A stretch of DNA of 64,000 nt from Pleodorina starrii. Taxonomy: Eukaryota > Chlorophyta > Chlorophyceae > Chlamydomonadales > Volvocaceae. The notes under the pieces are model-generated. The model saw only the letters and a list, made by a program, of their open reading frames with translations. It did not search any database and was not told the origin of the DNA. Of this stretch, positions 11,601 to 25,000 are shown piece by piece. A program made the translations under genes and the position numbers. Position 1 is the first letter of the stretch; each line of letters begins with the position of its first letter. The stretch covers positions 991,001 through 1,055,000 of the forward strand of contig BRXU01000015.1 in assembly GCA_030267565.1 (NCBI GenBank). Direction: 5' to 3'.

Positions 11601-14600
11601 CGGCAGCCGACTGACGTTCGGGTTCGATGTGACGGTGCCCGGACTGAGGGGGGAGCAGGACCAGGTAGGCGGGGTTCTCGTGGACGCGGTACTCTGTGAC
11701 GCGGTACTCTTGGATGCGTCGTGTGCTCTCTGCTGGGGGCAGCGCAGCATATGGCTTGGGGGAGTTGGGGTTGGGGCCGGCGGTGTCCACCCCGCCGCGT
11801 CGGATGTCTCTTTCCGGTACCCACCCCTAGTCCCCTACCCAACCCTACCCCGTCCCAGCCCACACATCTGTCCCCGGCGTTGCCTGGTCGCGGGATCACA
11901 CACACCACGTAGCAACACGCTGCGTCGTTGCGCCTCAGCCTTCGCCTTTGTCTGTGTATAGTTTCGTTCTTTTGCTGCTTCGCTCGCTCTCAAACACGCA
12001 CGCGCCACCAGGAAGCTGCGCGCCGCTGAGTTGCGCCCCCCCATCCCCACCCCGGCCTGCTCGCTACCTCACCACCCCCTTGGCTTGCTGTCCGCAGCTG
12101 GGGGCGCTCGGCGGCCTGCGGGCGGCCGGCAAGGACGCCGGCGGTGGCTACTCGTCCCTGGTGCAGCGGGCGCTAGGTGGGGCTGCGGGGTGCGCTGCGG
12201 GGTGCACTGCGTGTTGCCTGGCCCCTTACCCTCCTCCCCCCCTCCGCCCGTTGAACCCCGCGCCTGGGCACGCTTTCGCCGTGGCTGTGGGTTGCGCGCC
12301 TCCACACGCCAACACGAGCCCCAACACGACCCCAGCACCGCTATCACATCGCACCGACCTCCCCCCTCCTCCTTTTGGTTGGTGGGGTACCCCCTTTACT
12401 CCCTTTACCCCCTTTACCTCCAACCCCCTTTGGCTGGTGTCAGCGAGTCCAGTCCTCAAGCTAGTTGGGTCGTGATGACCCCCCGGGGGGGGGGGGGCCC
12501 TGCGGGAGTGGTCGCGACTCAACTCCCTCTACGCACGGCAATCCGCAACCCACAACCCGTGACCCGCAACCCGCAACCCACGACGCAGGTGACAGCCCCG
12601 GCAGCCTCCACCTGCTGCTGGAGGTGTACCTGCCAACGCTGCGCCTGGTCGGCCGGGCAGAGGAGCTGCTGAGACTACCGCCTGACCTGCAGGCCGGGGG
12701 TGCGGGTGGGGGGGGCGGCGGCGCCGCCGCGGCAGCAGCAGCCGCCCCCCTCGGCTCCTCCTCCTCCTCCTTGTCGTCCTCCTCCCCCTCTGGACCCCCC
12801 CTGGTGTCCAGCTGGCTGCAGCACTACCTGGATGAGGTGGTTCTGGAGCAATTGCTGCCGCAGATCTGGGTGGAGCTGCGGGGAAGGTGAGGCGGCGTGC
12901 CTCGCGCCTCGCACGGCTGCTGTGGTTCTGGTGTGAAAAAAGGTTCCGTCAGTCAGTCAGTCCTGTTGCATGCCTGCTGGGTTTGGGGGCAGTGGGGTCC
13001 TGGGCTCTGGTGCCGCGTGTGGTGTGCTGCAGGGTGCGGGAAGGCGCTAGGCATGGCACGGCCCGGGTAAAGAAAGGGAAGAAAGAAGATACCGCAGCGA
13101 AGGAACGGAGACGGCGTGGCCTGGGGGGCGGGGGGTTGGGACGAGGCTCGGTTCGGTGCGCGAAGGAGACCCGCCTCCCTCGCTTGCGACCGCATCCAAC
13201 AAAACGTGTCAGGTGCTGAACCAGGGAGAAGAACTGCGTTCTCATTTGGATCCCGGATCCCGGCACCGCACAGCAAGCAGTAGTAGGGTTGTTTGCAGAG
13301 CTGACGAGCAGGTTGGGGAAACCCGTGCCCACAGGTGTACCGCAGCGCTGGAGGATGCGGAGGCCTTTCGGGCGCAGGTGGGTTTCGGAGCCGCCGCCGC
13401 GTCGGCGGCGGCCCTGGCGGCCGCCGCCGCCTCCGGCGGCGGCGCCGCCTCGCCGGGCGGCAGGCCCGGCGCCGCAGGCCCAGCGCCTGGCGCCGCCGCC
13501 GCCGCGTCGTCCATCGCGCCGCGGTCCGTGGTTCCCATTGCGCGGTTCATTGAGGGGGTGATCCGGGAGCTGATGGCGGTGGCGGCGGCGCTGCCTCCCT
13601 TCACCTCCGCCTTTCTGGCGATTGCGGAGCGCATCCTGGACCGCATGTTGGGGGCCTTCCTGGTGAGAACAAGAGACGCGAGGCCCCGCGGCGTGCCGGT
13701 ACTTTGCGGCTGCATCGGCTCTTTTTTGTTGTTTCTTTTGGGGGGCGGCCGCTTTGGGTTCGGCACATGGGCGGGACGGCATCTTGGATGTGCTTGTACC
13801 GCGCATGCACTTGGCTGTGAAGCTGCGGTGGGAAGGGTGAGGCACGGAACGTAGGTTGCTCAGTGGCCCTCCCTCCTCGCCCCGCCTCTCCTCGCCCCAA
13901 CTCACCTCGCCCCGCCCTCTCACCCCGCCCCTCCTCACTCCACCCCTCCTCGCCCCGCCCTCTCACCCCGCCCCTCCTCGCCCCCCCCCCGCCCCCCCAG
14001 CACATGGTCCGGCTGCTGTCCGCCGACTGCGCCTCCGCCCGCCTGGTGAGCCGCTCCGACGTGTGTCTAGCCATGGCGGCGGAGGGGGACGCGCCGCTGC
14101 TGCGAGAGCCGGTGGCCTTCGCGCCGCAGCCCAACGCGCTGCCCGGCGCGGGGCCGGCGGCGGGGGCGGGCGCGGGAGCAGGGGCCAACGGGTCGTCCGC
14201 CTCCGCCTCCGCCTCCGACCTGGTGTCGTTCCTGATGTCGCTGCGGACCCAGGTGAGGGTGAGGGCCCAAAAGGGGGACTTCCCAGGGAGCGGGTGTGGG
14301 GGAGATGGGGGCTCTTCTTTGTTGCCTGCCCCGGGGGGAGGGGGGTTGATTCGGTAAGGGTTGCCCCCCCCCCCCGGTGGATCGGCGGAGCGGGCGGAGC
14401 CGTACCCTCTGCGACCCGAGTCCAGCATTCAAGCGCCCGCTGGCGCCCGGCGGCGGCGGAACATCCCAATGTCTATTAACGCAATGCTCCCCAACACGCG
14501 CAGGAGCGGCCGCTGCTGGTGCCGCCGCAGCTGCGGCCGCTGGCGAGCGGCGGCAGCGGCGGCCGGGGGCCGGGGGGCTACTGCTTCGGCGCCGACGGCG

Positions 14601-17489
14601 ACGCGGCGGAGGTGGAACTGCAGTACTTTGCGATGCGGGAGCGACCCGTGGGTCACGAGCGGCTCGTGTTCGGCCAAGGTAACGGCGCGGCGCGGCCCCC
14701 TGCTGCGCGCTTGGGGCGCCTCTGCGGCGGTGGCCTGCTTGGGAAAGCCGAGCCTGGCGCCCTTGGTGCCTCGATGACCCTAACTCGCCTCGGTGCCCCG
14801 ACCGTATTCCGACCTCCGACAGCCAGCAGGCCTTGCTACGCAACACGCAACACGCCCCCTCTCTCCCTCTCCCTCCCCCTCTCCCCCTGTCTCCTCTCTC
14901 TCCATTTCTTGCTCCTCCTCTCTGTTGTACTGCCCTTTCCTCCTTTCCTCATCAGGTGGCTCAGAGCGGGCGGTGCACCTGGCGGCCATGAGCGAATCCC
15001 TGGACTACGTGGCGGAGGCGGTCATTCGGCTGACTGGGGCTGCGGCGGCGGCGGCGGAGGGCGGCGGAGGCGGAGGCGGTCCGCAGCGCCGCGGCGGCCG
15101 GGCGTCGCAGCAGCAGGCGGCGGCGGCCCTGCAGTCGGGTGCCGCCAACGTGCCGGACCTGCTGCTGCCGGTGGTGCAGAGGTGGGGCTGGGGGGGTCGA
15201 TGGGGCGGGTGGGTATGTGAATGGGGAGGGGAGCCGAGGGGAGGGGAGGGAAGGGAAGGGATCCGCGCCCCCTGCGTGTCTGCCTCCGCCGCCTGCACAA
15301 CCCCGCGCCCTGCGAGTGTCCGCCCCCCGGCCCCCTTTCCTGCGCCTCGTGCATTCCCTCGTGCCCCTGGTCCTGGTCCGGTCCGGTCCTCTTGTCCCTG
15401 CCCCGTCCGCCACATACTCGATGGACCCCCTCCCCGTTCCCTGCATCGGCCCCCGTTCCTGCCTTGCGGGTGGCCCGTCCCGCCCTGCCCCCCCCCCGCC
15501 CCCATCCCCCGTCCCCCGCCCCCTTCCCCCCCCCCTGCAGCTACAAGGCTCTATCGGGTCACTGCTGTCGGCTGCTGCGTCTGGAGGCTCTGCTGCTGGT
15601 GGGCTCCCACCTGGCACCTGTGGCGGCCACCAGCCACGTGTGCGAGGAGGAGGACTCCATGGAGGTGGGCCGCGGGGCGGAGGGAAGGGGGGAGGAGGGA
15701 AAGGGAAGGGAGGGGGCAGGGGGAGGGCCCGAAGGGGAGGAAGGGGAGGGTAGCTGCTGCCCAGCCGACGCGCATCGTCCGCACACCCGCTTGCTTGGCT
15801 TTGATTAATTCGTACTCCTCACGCCCCTGTCCTCTCCCCACCGCCGCCGGTATCATCAAACACTTCTAACACCGTCTATTCCGCCGCCCACTTTTGCGAT
15901 ATGCCGCCGCCCTCCCCAACAGCTGCACCCCAGCCTGGGCGCACTGACCCGGGCGGCGCTGCGCTGCTCCGAAGACCTGGCGCCCTTCCTGCAGCCCACC
16001 AAGCGGGCCTACGTGTTCGGCCCGGTGGCGGCGGCGGCGGCGCGGGGCGTCATGTGGCTACTGCCGGGTGGGGCGCGGATGTGGGGGGGGGCGGACGCGG
16101 TTGTGGTGTGGGGGGCTGGGGGGGGCTGTAGGGGCAGCAGGGCTGGGGGGCTGCTGGGGTTGGGTTGGGCCTGCAGGATGCACCCCGGGACCAAATCAGG
16201 GAGTGGGCTGCGGAAGCGTCCGAACGACCGAACGCTACGCGTGTGCCCCTGTGTGTGTGTTGCATGGTTGGGGATAAAATAACCTCGGACCGCTGGTAAA
16301 ACTGCGTGTTACCGTAGAGCCGAGACCCCGTCGTTGGCTTGGGGTGGGGTTGCAACATGTGCCCCTGCCCGTTGCCGGTTGTCGGTTGTTGGTTGCAGCC
16401 ATCCACGACGTCAACTCGCTCGGCGTGGAGCGCATGATCCGCGCACTGTCGCTGCTGCAGCCGCCGCTGACGTCCCTCGTCGCAATCGAGCCGCTGCCCA
16501 ACGGAGGCGGCGCTGGAGGCGGCACAGCAGCGGGCGCCGGAGGCGGCGGCGCAGCCGCCGCAGGCGGCGGCGCCGCAGGCGCCGCTGCCGCGGCGGCGGC
16601 GGCAGCCGCCGCCGCGGCGGCCGCTGCTGTGCCGACGGTATCCGGTCCGGGCCCCGGCGCGGCCGTGCTGGCGGTGCTGCTGACGGCGCCGGAGGCGCGG
16701 GGGGAGCGCGGCCGCGTGTTCGACCGGGCTCGGTCGTACTACGGGTTGCTGCTGGTGCCGCCGGATGAGGTGGTGCGGGCGGCCACGGAGCGGCCGGGGC
16801 GGTTCATGTACGCGGAGTGGATGGCGCTGCTGCAGGCGAGTGGGGGGGGGCCTGGTTGCGTGCGCAGCATACGGCAGCAACAGCACATCCGGCGGCGGCG
16901 CACGGCGACAGCACAGCCGCCCCCGCGTCGTTTTTGCCGTTTTGTTTTTGCCGCAGTACTGATAGATGCGGCGTAAAGACAGCGCTTTCTCCTTCCGCTC
17001 CCCTTACCCTCTCTCCCTTTCCACCCCTCTTCACTCCCAACCCACCTCCACCCCTCACCCATCTTGCAAATTCACTCTTCAATCTCCCCCCAGGCCCGCG
17101 TGCCCCACCGCACCGTCACCGATGTGTCTCTGGGGGCGCTGCAGCGCTGCCTGGATCGGGCCTACGGCTTCACGCCGGGCGCCAAGGTGGCGGAGGTGGT
17201 GGGCGCGGTGGTGGGCGCCGTACAGGCGCCCGCCGAGCGGCTAGGCGACGCGCTGCTGGAGGGCCTGGTGGCGGGGAAGGACACGGTCGTGGCGGGGCTG
17301 CTGGCGGGGCGAGACACGCTGGTGGCGGGCGTCAAGGTGCCGGCGCAGACGCTGCAGCGCGTGTTCAAGCGCATCGGCGCAGGCCGGGAGGGAAGGCGCG
17401 GAGGCGGCGGCGCCGGCGGGGGTGGAGGTGGGGAGGGCGCAGGGGCGCAGGAGGGCGGCGGCGGGGAGCTGTACCGCCGGAGCACCTGA
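5648..17489 (+). CDS. SEC8: Exocyst complex subunit SEC8 (EXOC4), about 1577 aa, 21 exons
   Basis: Exons: 5648-5806, 6204-6332, 7169-7243, 7492-7593, 7756-8163, 8657-8902, 9294-9347, 9642-9905, 10235-10561, 10897-11233, 11492-11664, 12098-12176, 12589-12886, 13335-13662, 14001-14252, 14504-14678, 14956-15181, 15541-15664, 15923-16067, 16399-16835, 17094-17489; total 4734 nt in one frame. SEC8 is part of the exocyst, which tethers secretory vesicles to the plasma membrane. The N-terminal third is clearly SEC8: IQNYSQILQLF in exon 2, VPARVDAAL in exon 4, VGALRKLRADM in exon 5. Downstream, LEVYLPTLRLV, YKALSGHCCRLLRLEALLLV and IHDVNSLGVERMIRALSLL follow the family order. Plant and animal SEC8 are about 970-1050 aa; the extra length is Gly, Ala and Gln runs, mainly exons 5, 6, 8-11, 13-15 and 20. 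The intron after exon 20 fits only with a GC donor (CAG|GCGAGT). ATG 5648 is the first in-frame ATG; an upstream GTG at 5627 was not used. Confidence 0.93.
6683..6745. repeat. Pentamer tandem repeat (AGCTT/AGCTC) in SEC8 intron 2
   Basis: About twelve consecutive five-base units alternate between agctt and agctc. It lies inside the intron between exons 2 and 3 of SEC8 and has no coding role. Confidence 0.8.
11364..11391. repeat. (GGAT)n microsatellite in a SEC8 intron
   Basis: A short run of GGAT units in the intron between exons 10 and 11. A similar run occurs at 22348-22372 in a GlsA intron. Confidence 0.75.
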
Positions 17490-17751
17490 AGGGGCGACGG
17501 CGGTGGTGGCGGAGGGTGCTGCTGAGGCGGCGGGAGGGGGGGCAGGTGGGGATGCTCGTGTCGCTGCGCGGACTCCGACACGGGGCACTGCTGCGTGCGC
17601 GTGTCCGTGCGCACGTTTGGGTCGTTCTTGCGGCTGATATCGCGTCGCAGGGATTGCAAGGGACAGCAATGATTGCAGGGACTATGTGCCGGTAGTCGCG
17701 CAGCAGGCGTGCGGACGGGTCGCCGGGTACGCCCCACCACAGGGGCGGCCT

Positions 17752-17756
17752 TGTAA
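17752..17756 (+). terminator. TGTAA poly(A) signal of SEC8
   Basis: TGTAA occurs about 263 bases after the SEC8 stop, a normal 3' UTR length for volvocine algae. It is the first such motif on the plus strand behind the gene. Confidence 0.65.
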
Positions 17757-18661
17757 GTATTTCAGGTAGGCTTCAAGCCGCCGGGAATGGCCGCCTGGCC
17801 AGCCGGTGCCGGGTGAGGCCGCTGCTGCCTGCTGCGACGGGCTTGGTAGATGGGACCTCCAGCCACCGGCGGCGGTGGCAGCGCGCCCAAGCGCCCTGCT
17901 GTGGGCCCACACCTGCTCGCTTCCGGCACACTTGTCCCGCCCCGCCCTGCCGTCATTCGGCTCTGGAGCCCACTGTGGCGCCTAAATTCACTTCACGTCC
18001 TCGCTCCCCGCACTCACGGGGCTCAACAGCTCCGGGGGAACAGCAGCCCCCAATCGAGCCCGCGTCATTCCATCCGGTGAATAATCCGCAGTGGCCGTGA
18101 CGGCGAAGGCCCCGGTCATTGTGCCCCGCCCCCGAACAGAAACCGCACTTTCGGTTCGGAAGCGATAGTGCGCTGCACCAGGGGCTGCTTGTCGTTCCCC
18201 TGCGTTGAGCACGGTTAGGGTGTCCGAGCGCAACGTCCGCAACGCGCAGCAGCAACCACTCACGGACAACACTCTTCCTCTCCTGAAAACAGCACACAGG
18301 ACACAAACGCCCTTCCCCGCCCCCCACATACACCACACGCACACCCACCCGCCCCCCACCAGACACACACACGAACCGCCGCTCTGCGCCCTAGGCCGAT
18401 CTGACTTGTATGCCCTGTCCTCCTTCCTGCCTGCCTGTCTGCGCAAATGCCCACGCTCGTCCTGTCGCTGTACGAGTGTTAACGAGAGATGACGTGCACC
18501 AGACCCCTCATAAAGTGCTCTTCCGAGTTTCAAGGGCCAAAGCCCAGACAGCACCCCCCCTTCCTCGAGGGCGCCTGCTCAATTCTATTCCTCCTCTCCG
18601 CCCCGCCCCGCTCCGCGACAACCCCCATACCTCCCCCCCCGGCGTTCTCGCAGCCGGAGGA

Positions 18662-18720
18662 GCGCCGCTTTGTCCAGTGTCCACCCACACCGGCGCCGCT
18701 TTGTCCAGTGTCCACCCACA
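18662..18720. repeat. 31-bp tandem duplication
   Basis: The stretch beginning gcgccgctttgtccagtg is present twice with period 31 and about 28 identical bases per copy. It lies just beyond the predicted GLSA poly(A) site. Confidence 0.85.
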
Positions 18721-18920
18721 GCTGCATCTGCCGCTAGCAATCCAGAGAGCCGCACGCAACACGCCAAGTCACCAACACAACCACACCGGCATGGACACGG
18801 GCATGCGCCCCGCATCGCAACGCGCCGGGGCCCCATCCAGACACGATTCCAAACTCCCGAAATCCGCCCTGAGACGTGGGAGTGAGGTCGCTCCGACCTA
18901 CCAAGCGCCGCTCCAGAGCC

Positions 18921-18925
18921 TTACA
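18921..18925 (-). terminator. TGTAA poly(A) signal of GLSA
   Basis: TGTAA on the minus strand lies about 100 bases past the GLSA stop codon at 19023-19025. Confidence 0.65.
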
Positions 18926-19022
18926 GCCACACAAAAACACACACTCGTCTTCCCACACCCCTTTCTAACCCCACCGTCGGCCTGCACCCGCCCCGACAAC
19001 CGGCCCCCGTCCCTGCCCTCCT

Positions 19023-22000
19023 TCAATCGTCGCCCTCCTCGCCTCCCTCCCCGCCTCCTCCCGCCTGCTTCTTGCTCCTGAAGGCCTCCCGCAGCTCCTT
19101 GAAGCGCTTGAAGCACTGCGCCTTGGACTTGCCGGGCACCAGCGCCGACACCGCGTCCCAGCGCTCCGCCCCCAACTCCTTGGGACACTGCTTCAGCGCG
19201 GCAACCAGCGCCAGCTCCTGAGCCTGTGCGTGACGTGACGTGGTGTGATGTGAACATGTGATGTGGTGTGATGTGAGGCGGCGGGGAGCACCGTACATTG
19301 ACAGGGGAAGACGCAGGCAGAGGCAGAGGCACGGCAGGACGGGGCGCCCGAATGTCGCGGAACTGGCGGAACTTGGCAGCGCCTGGCCTGGACGTGGACA
19401 GGTGTATGGCGCCGCAGCTGATGCGAGGCGGTGTCGGCAGGGACACGGGACGCGACTGCTGTTTTGCGTTCAGGAGCATACACACACGCACACGCACACG
19501 CATGTGCACCTTGTCACGGCATCAGATTTGTGTACTTCACTTCCTTCGCTTCACAAGCGCCCGCTCTCGTCCCTGCCCTCACGCACCTCGCTCCAAGCCC
19601 CCGAATCCGCCGCCGCAGCCGCCTTCTTTCCGCCCTTGGCCGGCGCTGCCGACGAGGTCGCGCCGCCGTCGGATGCAGCGGCCGCCGCCGGCGCCGCGGG
19701 CCCGGCAGCGGAGGCGCTGGGAGACGGCGTTGGCGCCGCCGCCGCCGCCGCCGTCGCGCCGCTGCTGGTGCTGGAGCTGGCGGCCGGCTTCGCCGTCGCT
19801 GTCGTCGTCGTCGTCGCTGCAGGTGCTGCCGCGCCGGTAGCTGCTGCCCCCGCGGCCGCCTTGGCGGTGGGCTGTAGCAACCTGGCTGCCGCCTCGCCCG
19901 CCAGGTTGACCTCCACATCCGTGAACGCCTGGGGGTACCGTATGGGGGTATGGTCGGATAGGATCGGATCGGGGAGGCAGATCAAGATGGCGCGATGGAA
20001 CAGCCTCGGGTACCGCCACCCAAACGGCGGCCATCCAGCCTTGTCCCCGCCCCTCGGACTGTCCCCGCCCCAGGACGCCTCCCACGCGAGCGCTGTTCGG
20101 AGGAGCGAGGGCATCGTTCAAAAGCAGACAGCACAACGCACAACAGAGCGCCAACGGGGTTCTGCGACCACCCCATCGGGCTTCGCCAAATCCGGATCCG
20201 GATCGCGTGCGCCGGAGGGCTTCGTGGCCTCCCCGCAGGTCTGCCGCCCTCCCTCCCTCTACCTCTACCTCATACCTCATACCTCTACCGACCCCCGGCC
20301 CCTCCCGCTGCGGTCTCACCTACCCTTCACGACCCCCCCTGCCCCTTCCCATCTGACCGACCCCCGGCACCCCGGCCTGCCCCCTCACCTGCGCCCTGGT
20401 GTCCGCCTGCGCCCGCACCTCCGCGGGCTTCTTCTGCGCGCCCTTCCAATCCTCCTGCGCCTTCATGCGGGTGGCGGAGGCGCCCTGACGGTCCTTCACC
20501 ATCAGCAGCACCTCCTCCAACGTCCGGGTGCGGACAAAGGCCGCCACCGCCTCCCAGCGCTTGGGCGTGCCCTGCGACCGGAGCAGGAGGAGGAGGGCGG
20601 GGATTCCCTGAGATTCCCCAGTCGCAGCTACTCCTAAACGTAAGATAGCCACCCAGGCAGGGAGCCGCAGCAGGGACAGCGTGTTGCGTGACGGGTGGCG
20701 CTTGATGACCCCCGGCTGCCTGCCTCCCACTCGCCAGCCACGTCGCAGGCGCAAGCGTAAGCTGTGGCTCCTGGCTGCCCACCCACAACCGCAAACCCAC
20801 AACCGCCCACCCACCATGGGGAATTTGGTGCAGGCCTTGTCTAGCAGTCGCAGCTCCTCCTCCGTCCACTCGCGCATCGCCGCCATCTTGCGCCGGTGCT
20901 CCTCCCGCGCCGCCACCTTGGCAGCCACCTCCGCCTCCTTCTTGGCAGCATCGCGCGCGCGGACCGCCTGCACGGGGCGGGGGGGGGAGCACCAGCAGGG
21001 GGAGCGACATCAGCAGCAACAGCAGCAGCCTGGGCGAGATGCGTGGAGGTGCACGCGGCGCGGCATTTGGAGCACTCGACGAGGCATCCGGTGAGAGGAC
21101 AGCTTTACGATCCGGTTTTAAGGGCTTGGGGTTCTAGGATTTCTAAGGACGGCTGACTTCGTAACGTAACAGGCGGGCGCGCCCCCCCGCTCCAAAACCC
21201 CCCGGCGGCCACCCCTCCGCCGATATGTTTGACCTCCCAACCCAACTCAACCCAACCCAACAAACCGCCCCGCCCCCGCCCCCAGCAGCCGGGCGCACTC
21301 GCCTCCTCCTCCTTCTGGTCAATCCCCCGCAGCGCCTCCACCAAGAGCCCCTGCTGCGCCGCCGCCAGCGCCTCGCCCGAGCCGCTGCAGCCGCCCAGGG
21401 ACTCCACCAGCGCCGAGAGCGCCTCGGGCTGCGGGCCGCGTTGATCAATACGGTGGTTACGGGGTGGGTGGCGACCCGTGGGTCAGTGAGGGAGAGCTCG
21501 GGGTGGCATGTGAGCAAGCAGGACAGGGCATGGATGCACCAGAGGACACACGTCGATCAGTGTTATGCGATGACATCGGGTCGCATCGGGGTGCGGCGCT
21601 GGTCGGCCCCACCGGCATCACCCCCGCCCCCATCCCCAACGCCCGGAGTCCGCGACAGAAGACGAGATGAGACCCAACCCCCGATCCCTCAAACCCCCAA
21701 ACCCTCACAGACCGCACAACCCCTCCATCCGTGCATCCGTGCAGGTCCGCACCTCCAGCTTTTGGGTGAGCTTCTCCACATCGTCCTCGGTGACCAATCG
21801 GGAGCCGCCTGTGGACAGGCCGCAGCGCGGCGAGGGGTCCGGACGTGTCTGGTCGTCCTCTTGGGGCTCGGGGTTCTGATCGGGTGCTGGGGGGTCCGGG
21901 GGGTCCGGATAGGGCGGCTGTGGCCCGCCCAGCCACAAGCCGCAGCTAGGGCCCCGTGCCCCCCAAGATGTCGTGTGCTGCCGCGTGCGGGCTGCGCGGC

Positions 22001-25000
22001 CAAGAGGCCTCCTCGGTCCCTCCCAGCAGCGCAAACACTCCCCCCCCACACACACAGACAGATGCTGGGGCAGCGCATACGGCCAGCCAGCCACCGCCAC
22101 TCCTCGCCCCTAAGCTCCCCCCCCCGCACCTGACCCCTCCGCGATGGTCCTCAGCCGCTTTCGCAGCTGCTTCAGCTGCGCCTTGGCCGCCTCGCGCACC
22201 TTGCGGGCCTCCTCCACAGCGCGCTTCGCCGCCTCCTCAGCAGCCCTGCGGCCCACGAGGTGAGTGTCGTCGACAACAAATGGCAACAACGGCACAAACA
22301 ACATCCACAGACACGGACTGGTGGTGCTGGTGGTGGTCAGGCGCGACGGATGGATGGATGGACGGATGGAAGAGGAGATGGAAATGATGGCTCTGGTCAC
22401 GCAAGGCGGGGAGCGGGGCGGAGATACCGCACGGTTGACAGCGCCGATCCCCCCAACCAAGCCACGTGCTGCCGTCTCCGCCGGTATTCAACCGATGTTC
22501 TGACATCCCCAGGTGCGGTGCTTGTGCCGGCAGCAGCAGAAGCAGCGCCCGGCGGCGGCTGAGCCCTCCTCCTCCTGCTCCCCCTCCTCCTCCCCCTCCC
22601 GGGTATTCCTCCCGACCTGCGCGCCTCCTCCTCGGCGGCCTTGCGCGCGTCCTCCTCCTCCTGGGCCTTGCGCCGGGCCTCCTCCTTCTCCGCCTTCTTG
22701 CGCTCCCTGGGGGGTTAGGGCAGGGCAGGGCGGGGGTTGGGTGGGTGGAGGATAGCACGTGCATGGCAAATACCAGTAGCAGTAGCAGCAGCAGTAGGTG
22801 CACGGGGGTCTTAGCGTTTGCAATCGGCCGATGCCGATCGGGCAAAGGAACGCGAAAGCCCACCACCCGCCACCACCACACAAGTGCAATCCACGCGGAG
22901 AGCCCTGTCTACCGTTTCACCCACTTACGAAAACGCGCACACATGCACGCATACCTAGTCAACTACACGCACACAGCAGTCACACAAGCCCCGCCCCGCC
23001 CCGCCCCGCCACTCACTTCTCCAGTCGGTCGTCCTCCTTCTTGCGAATGACCCGTGGGTCGCACTTGTACGCCGCGTCCACAAACTCCCGCAGCCGACGG
23101 CCCTCCTCCTTCTTGCCCTTCTCACGCAGCTTGGAGTTGTTGCTGCGGCACAGGGGCGGTCAGGACCGGGACAGGGAGGCGGTCAGTCGGGACCAGTCAG
23201 TCGGGACCGGTCAGTTAGGCAGTCACGAGTCATGGGCCCGGCGGGCCACCGCTTCCCTCACCGTTCAATCCAGCGGCGGTGCTCCCGGCTCTCCGCCGCC
23301 TCCACGTCCTCCTCATCCGGGTGAGGAAACTCGCGCCACGACTTGAACGTGTACCTGCGGGGACCCGGGGGGAAAGCGGGGGCGGGGGCGGGGGAGGGCG
23401 CGGAGGGTGCAAGGGGGCGGATCGGGGAGCGCTCATTTGGGTTGGCGTGCGGCGCACGCTCAGGGAGAGGCTGCGGAAGGAAGGAAGCGAGGTTGGGTGG
23501 GTGGGAGCCAGAATGAAACGCCTCAATGGTGCTGCCGCAATGGCAGCAGCGACCCGCGCCATTTCGAGACCGGCCTCTGCACAGCAACATGGCCGCGTAG
23601 AGCGCACGGCGGTGCCGTTGGCAGGACGTGGGCGTGGAGGGCCCAACATAAGGTGGCCAACAGGCAGCCAGGCGGCCAGACAGCCAGGCAGCTAGACAGG
23701 CGGCCAGGCAGCCAGGCCGTCAGGTCGACGCACCAAAAGTCGTAGAACTTGGACACGTCCTCCCAGGGGGTGCTGTCGTCCCCCACATCCGGTACCGGCT
23801 CCACGGACGACCAGCGGGCGTTGCGGCGGAAGGCGGGGCCGAACACCTGCGCCGTGCGTGCGGGGCGCCGTGCCGCACAGGTGGGGGAGGGATGCCAGTG
23901 GGCGGATAGTCATGGTGGCGATGGTGGTGGGGATGGTGGTGGCCATGATGGTGGTGGTGGTGAAACTCGAAAACGCGAAATCACACACCGGAGAGGTGCG
24001 GATTGGATGCCTCGCCTCACCCACCCCAACCCGCCCCATCTTGCCCACTTGGACTGATCTATCCCACCCCAGCCCCCACCCCCAGGCACCACCTTGAGGA
24101 AGTCCTTGGGGTCGCACTGCAGCGGCAGGGTGTCATCGAACTCGTCCGTCGAGTCGAACTCCCTGAGGAGCGGAGAGGAGCGGAGGATGAGGAGCGGAGG
24201 ATGAGGAGCGGAGGATGAGGAGCGGGGAGCGGGGTGCGGGAAGGGAGGAGGCACAGCGACTGGGTGTGCCGTACATCACATCCGTGGATTGGGTGAGTGC
24301 CGATCCACTGCGGCGCCGTTTGGGTGTGTACGTCTGTCTGACTGTCTGTCTGTCTGTCTGTCAGTCTGTCGGGGAAAGGCTCAAGAGGGCGGCGACACAC
24401 GTTCCCTTGCCCCGCAGTGGCGCCCGTGCCCCCGTGGCAGGGCTCGCAGCTCTCCCGCCGCTCTCATCCGCTCTCATCCGCTCCGCTCCCTCCCTCCCTC
24501 CCTCCCTGCCTCCCAGCCCACCTGCGCTTGTCCTTATCGCTCAAAGTGTCGTACGCGTCCTGAATCGTCTTGAAGTGCTCCTGAAAAACGGCGGGTCACA
24601 AGGGGCCGATGGAGGGAGGCTCCAGGGGGTCCGCAGTTTCAAAACCACTTCAAAGCCTGCTTGCGCCAAGACGCAAAAAGGACGGGCCACGCCCCGCACC
24701 CACCCACCCAGCCACCCACCACAATGCGCTCCTTCTCCTCCTCATCCGTCACGTTGATGAGCGCCTTGTCCGGGTGGTGCTCCAGACAGGCCTTCCGGTA
24801 GGCCGCCCGGATCTGCGCCTCGGTGGCGGTCCACCGCTCGTTGGCCAGTCCCAGCAGCGAGTAGGGGTCCGCGCCGTCCTTCTTCTTCACCGCCTTGCGC
24901 TTCCGGGCCTTGCTGCCCTTCCAATCCACGCTGCGGGCCGTGGCAGGGTGGGGCACAGGGCGGGCACAGGGTGGGCCGGGACACGCAGACGCAACCGTGC

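Larger units (their letters stand above)
17490..19022. other. Convergent 3' UTR and intergenic region between SEC8 and GLSA
   Basis: This 1.5 kb holds the 3' UTRs of two convergent genes, with one TGTAA on each strand (17752 plus, 18921 minus) and roughly 1.16 kb between them. No coding exon could be supported. A 31-bp tandem duplication lies at 18662-18720. Confidence 0.55.
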
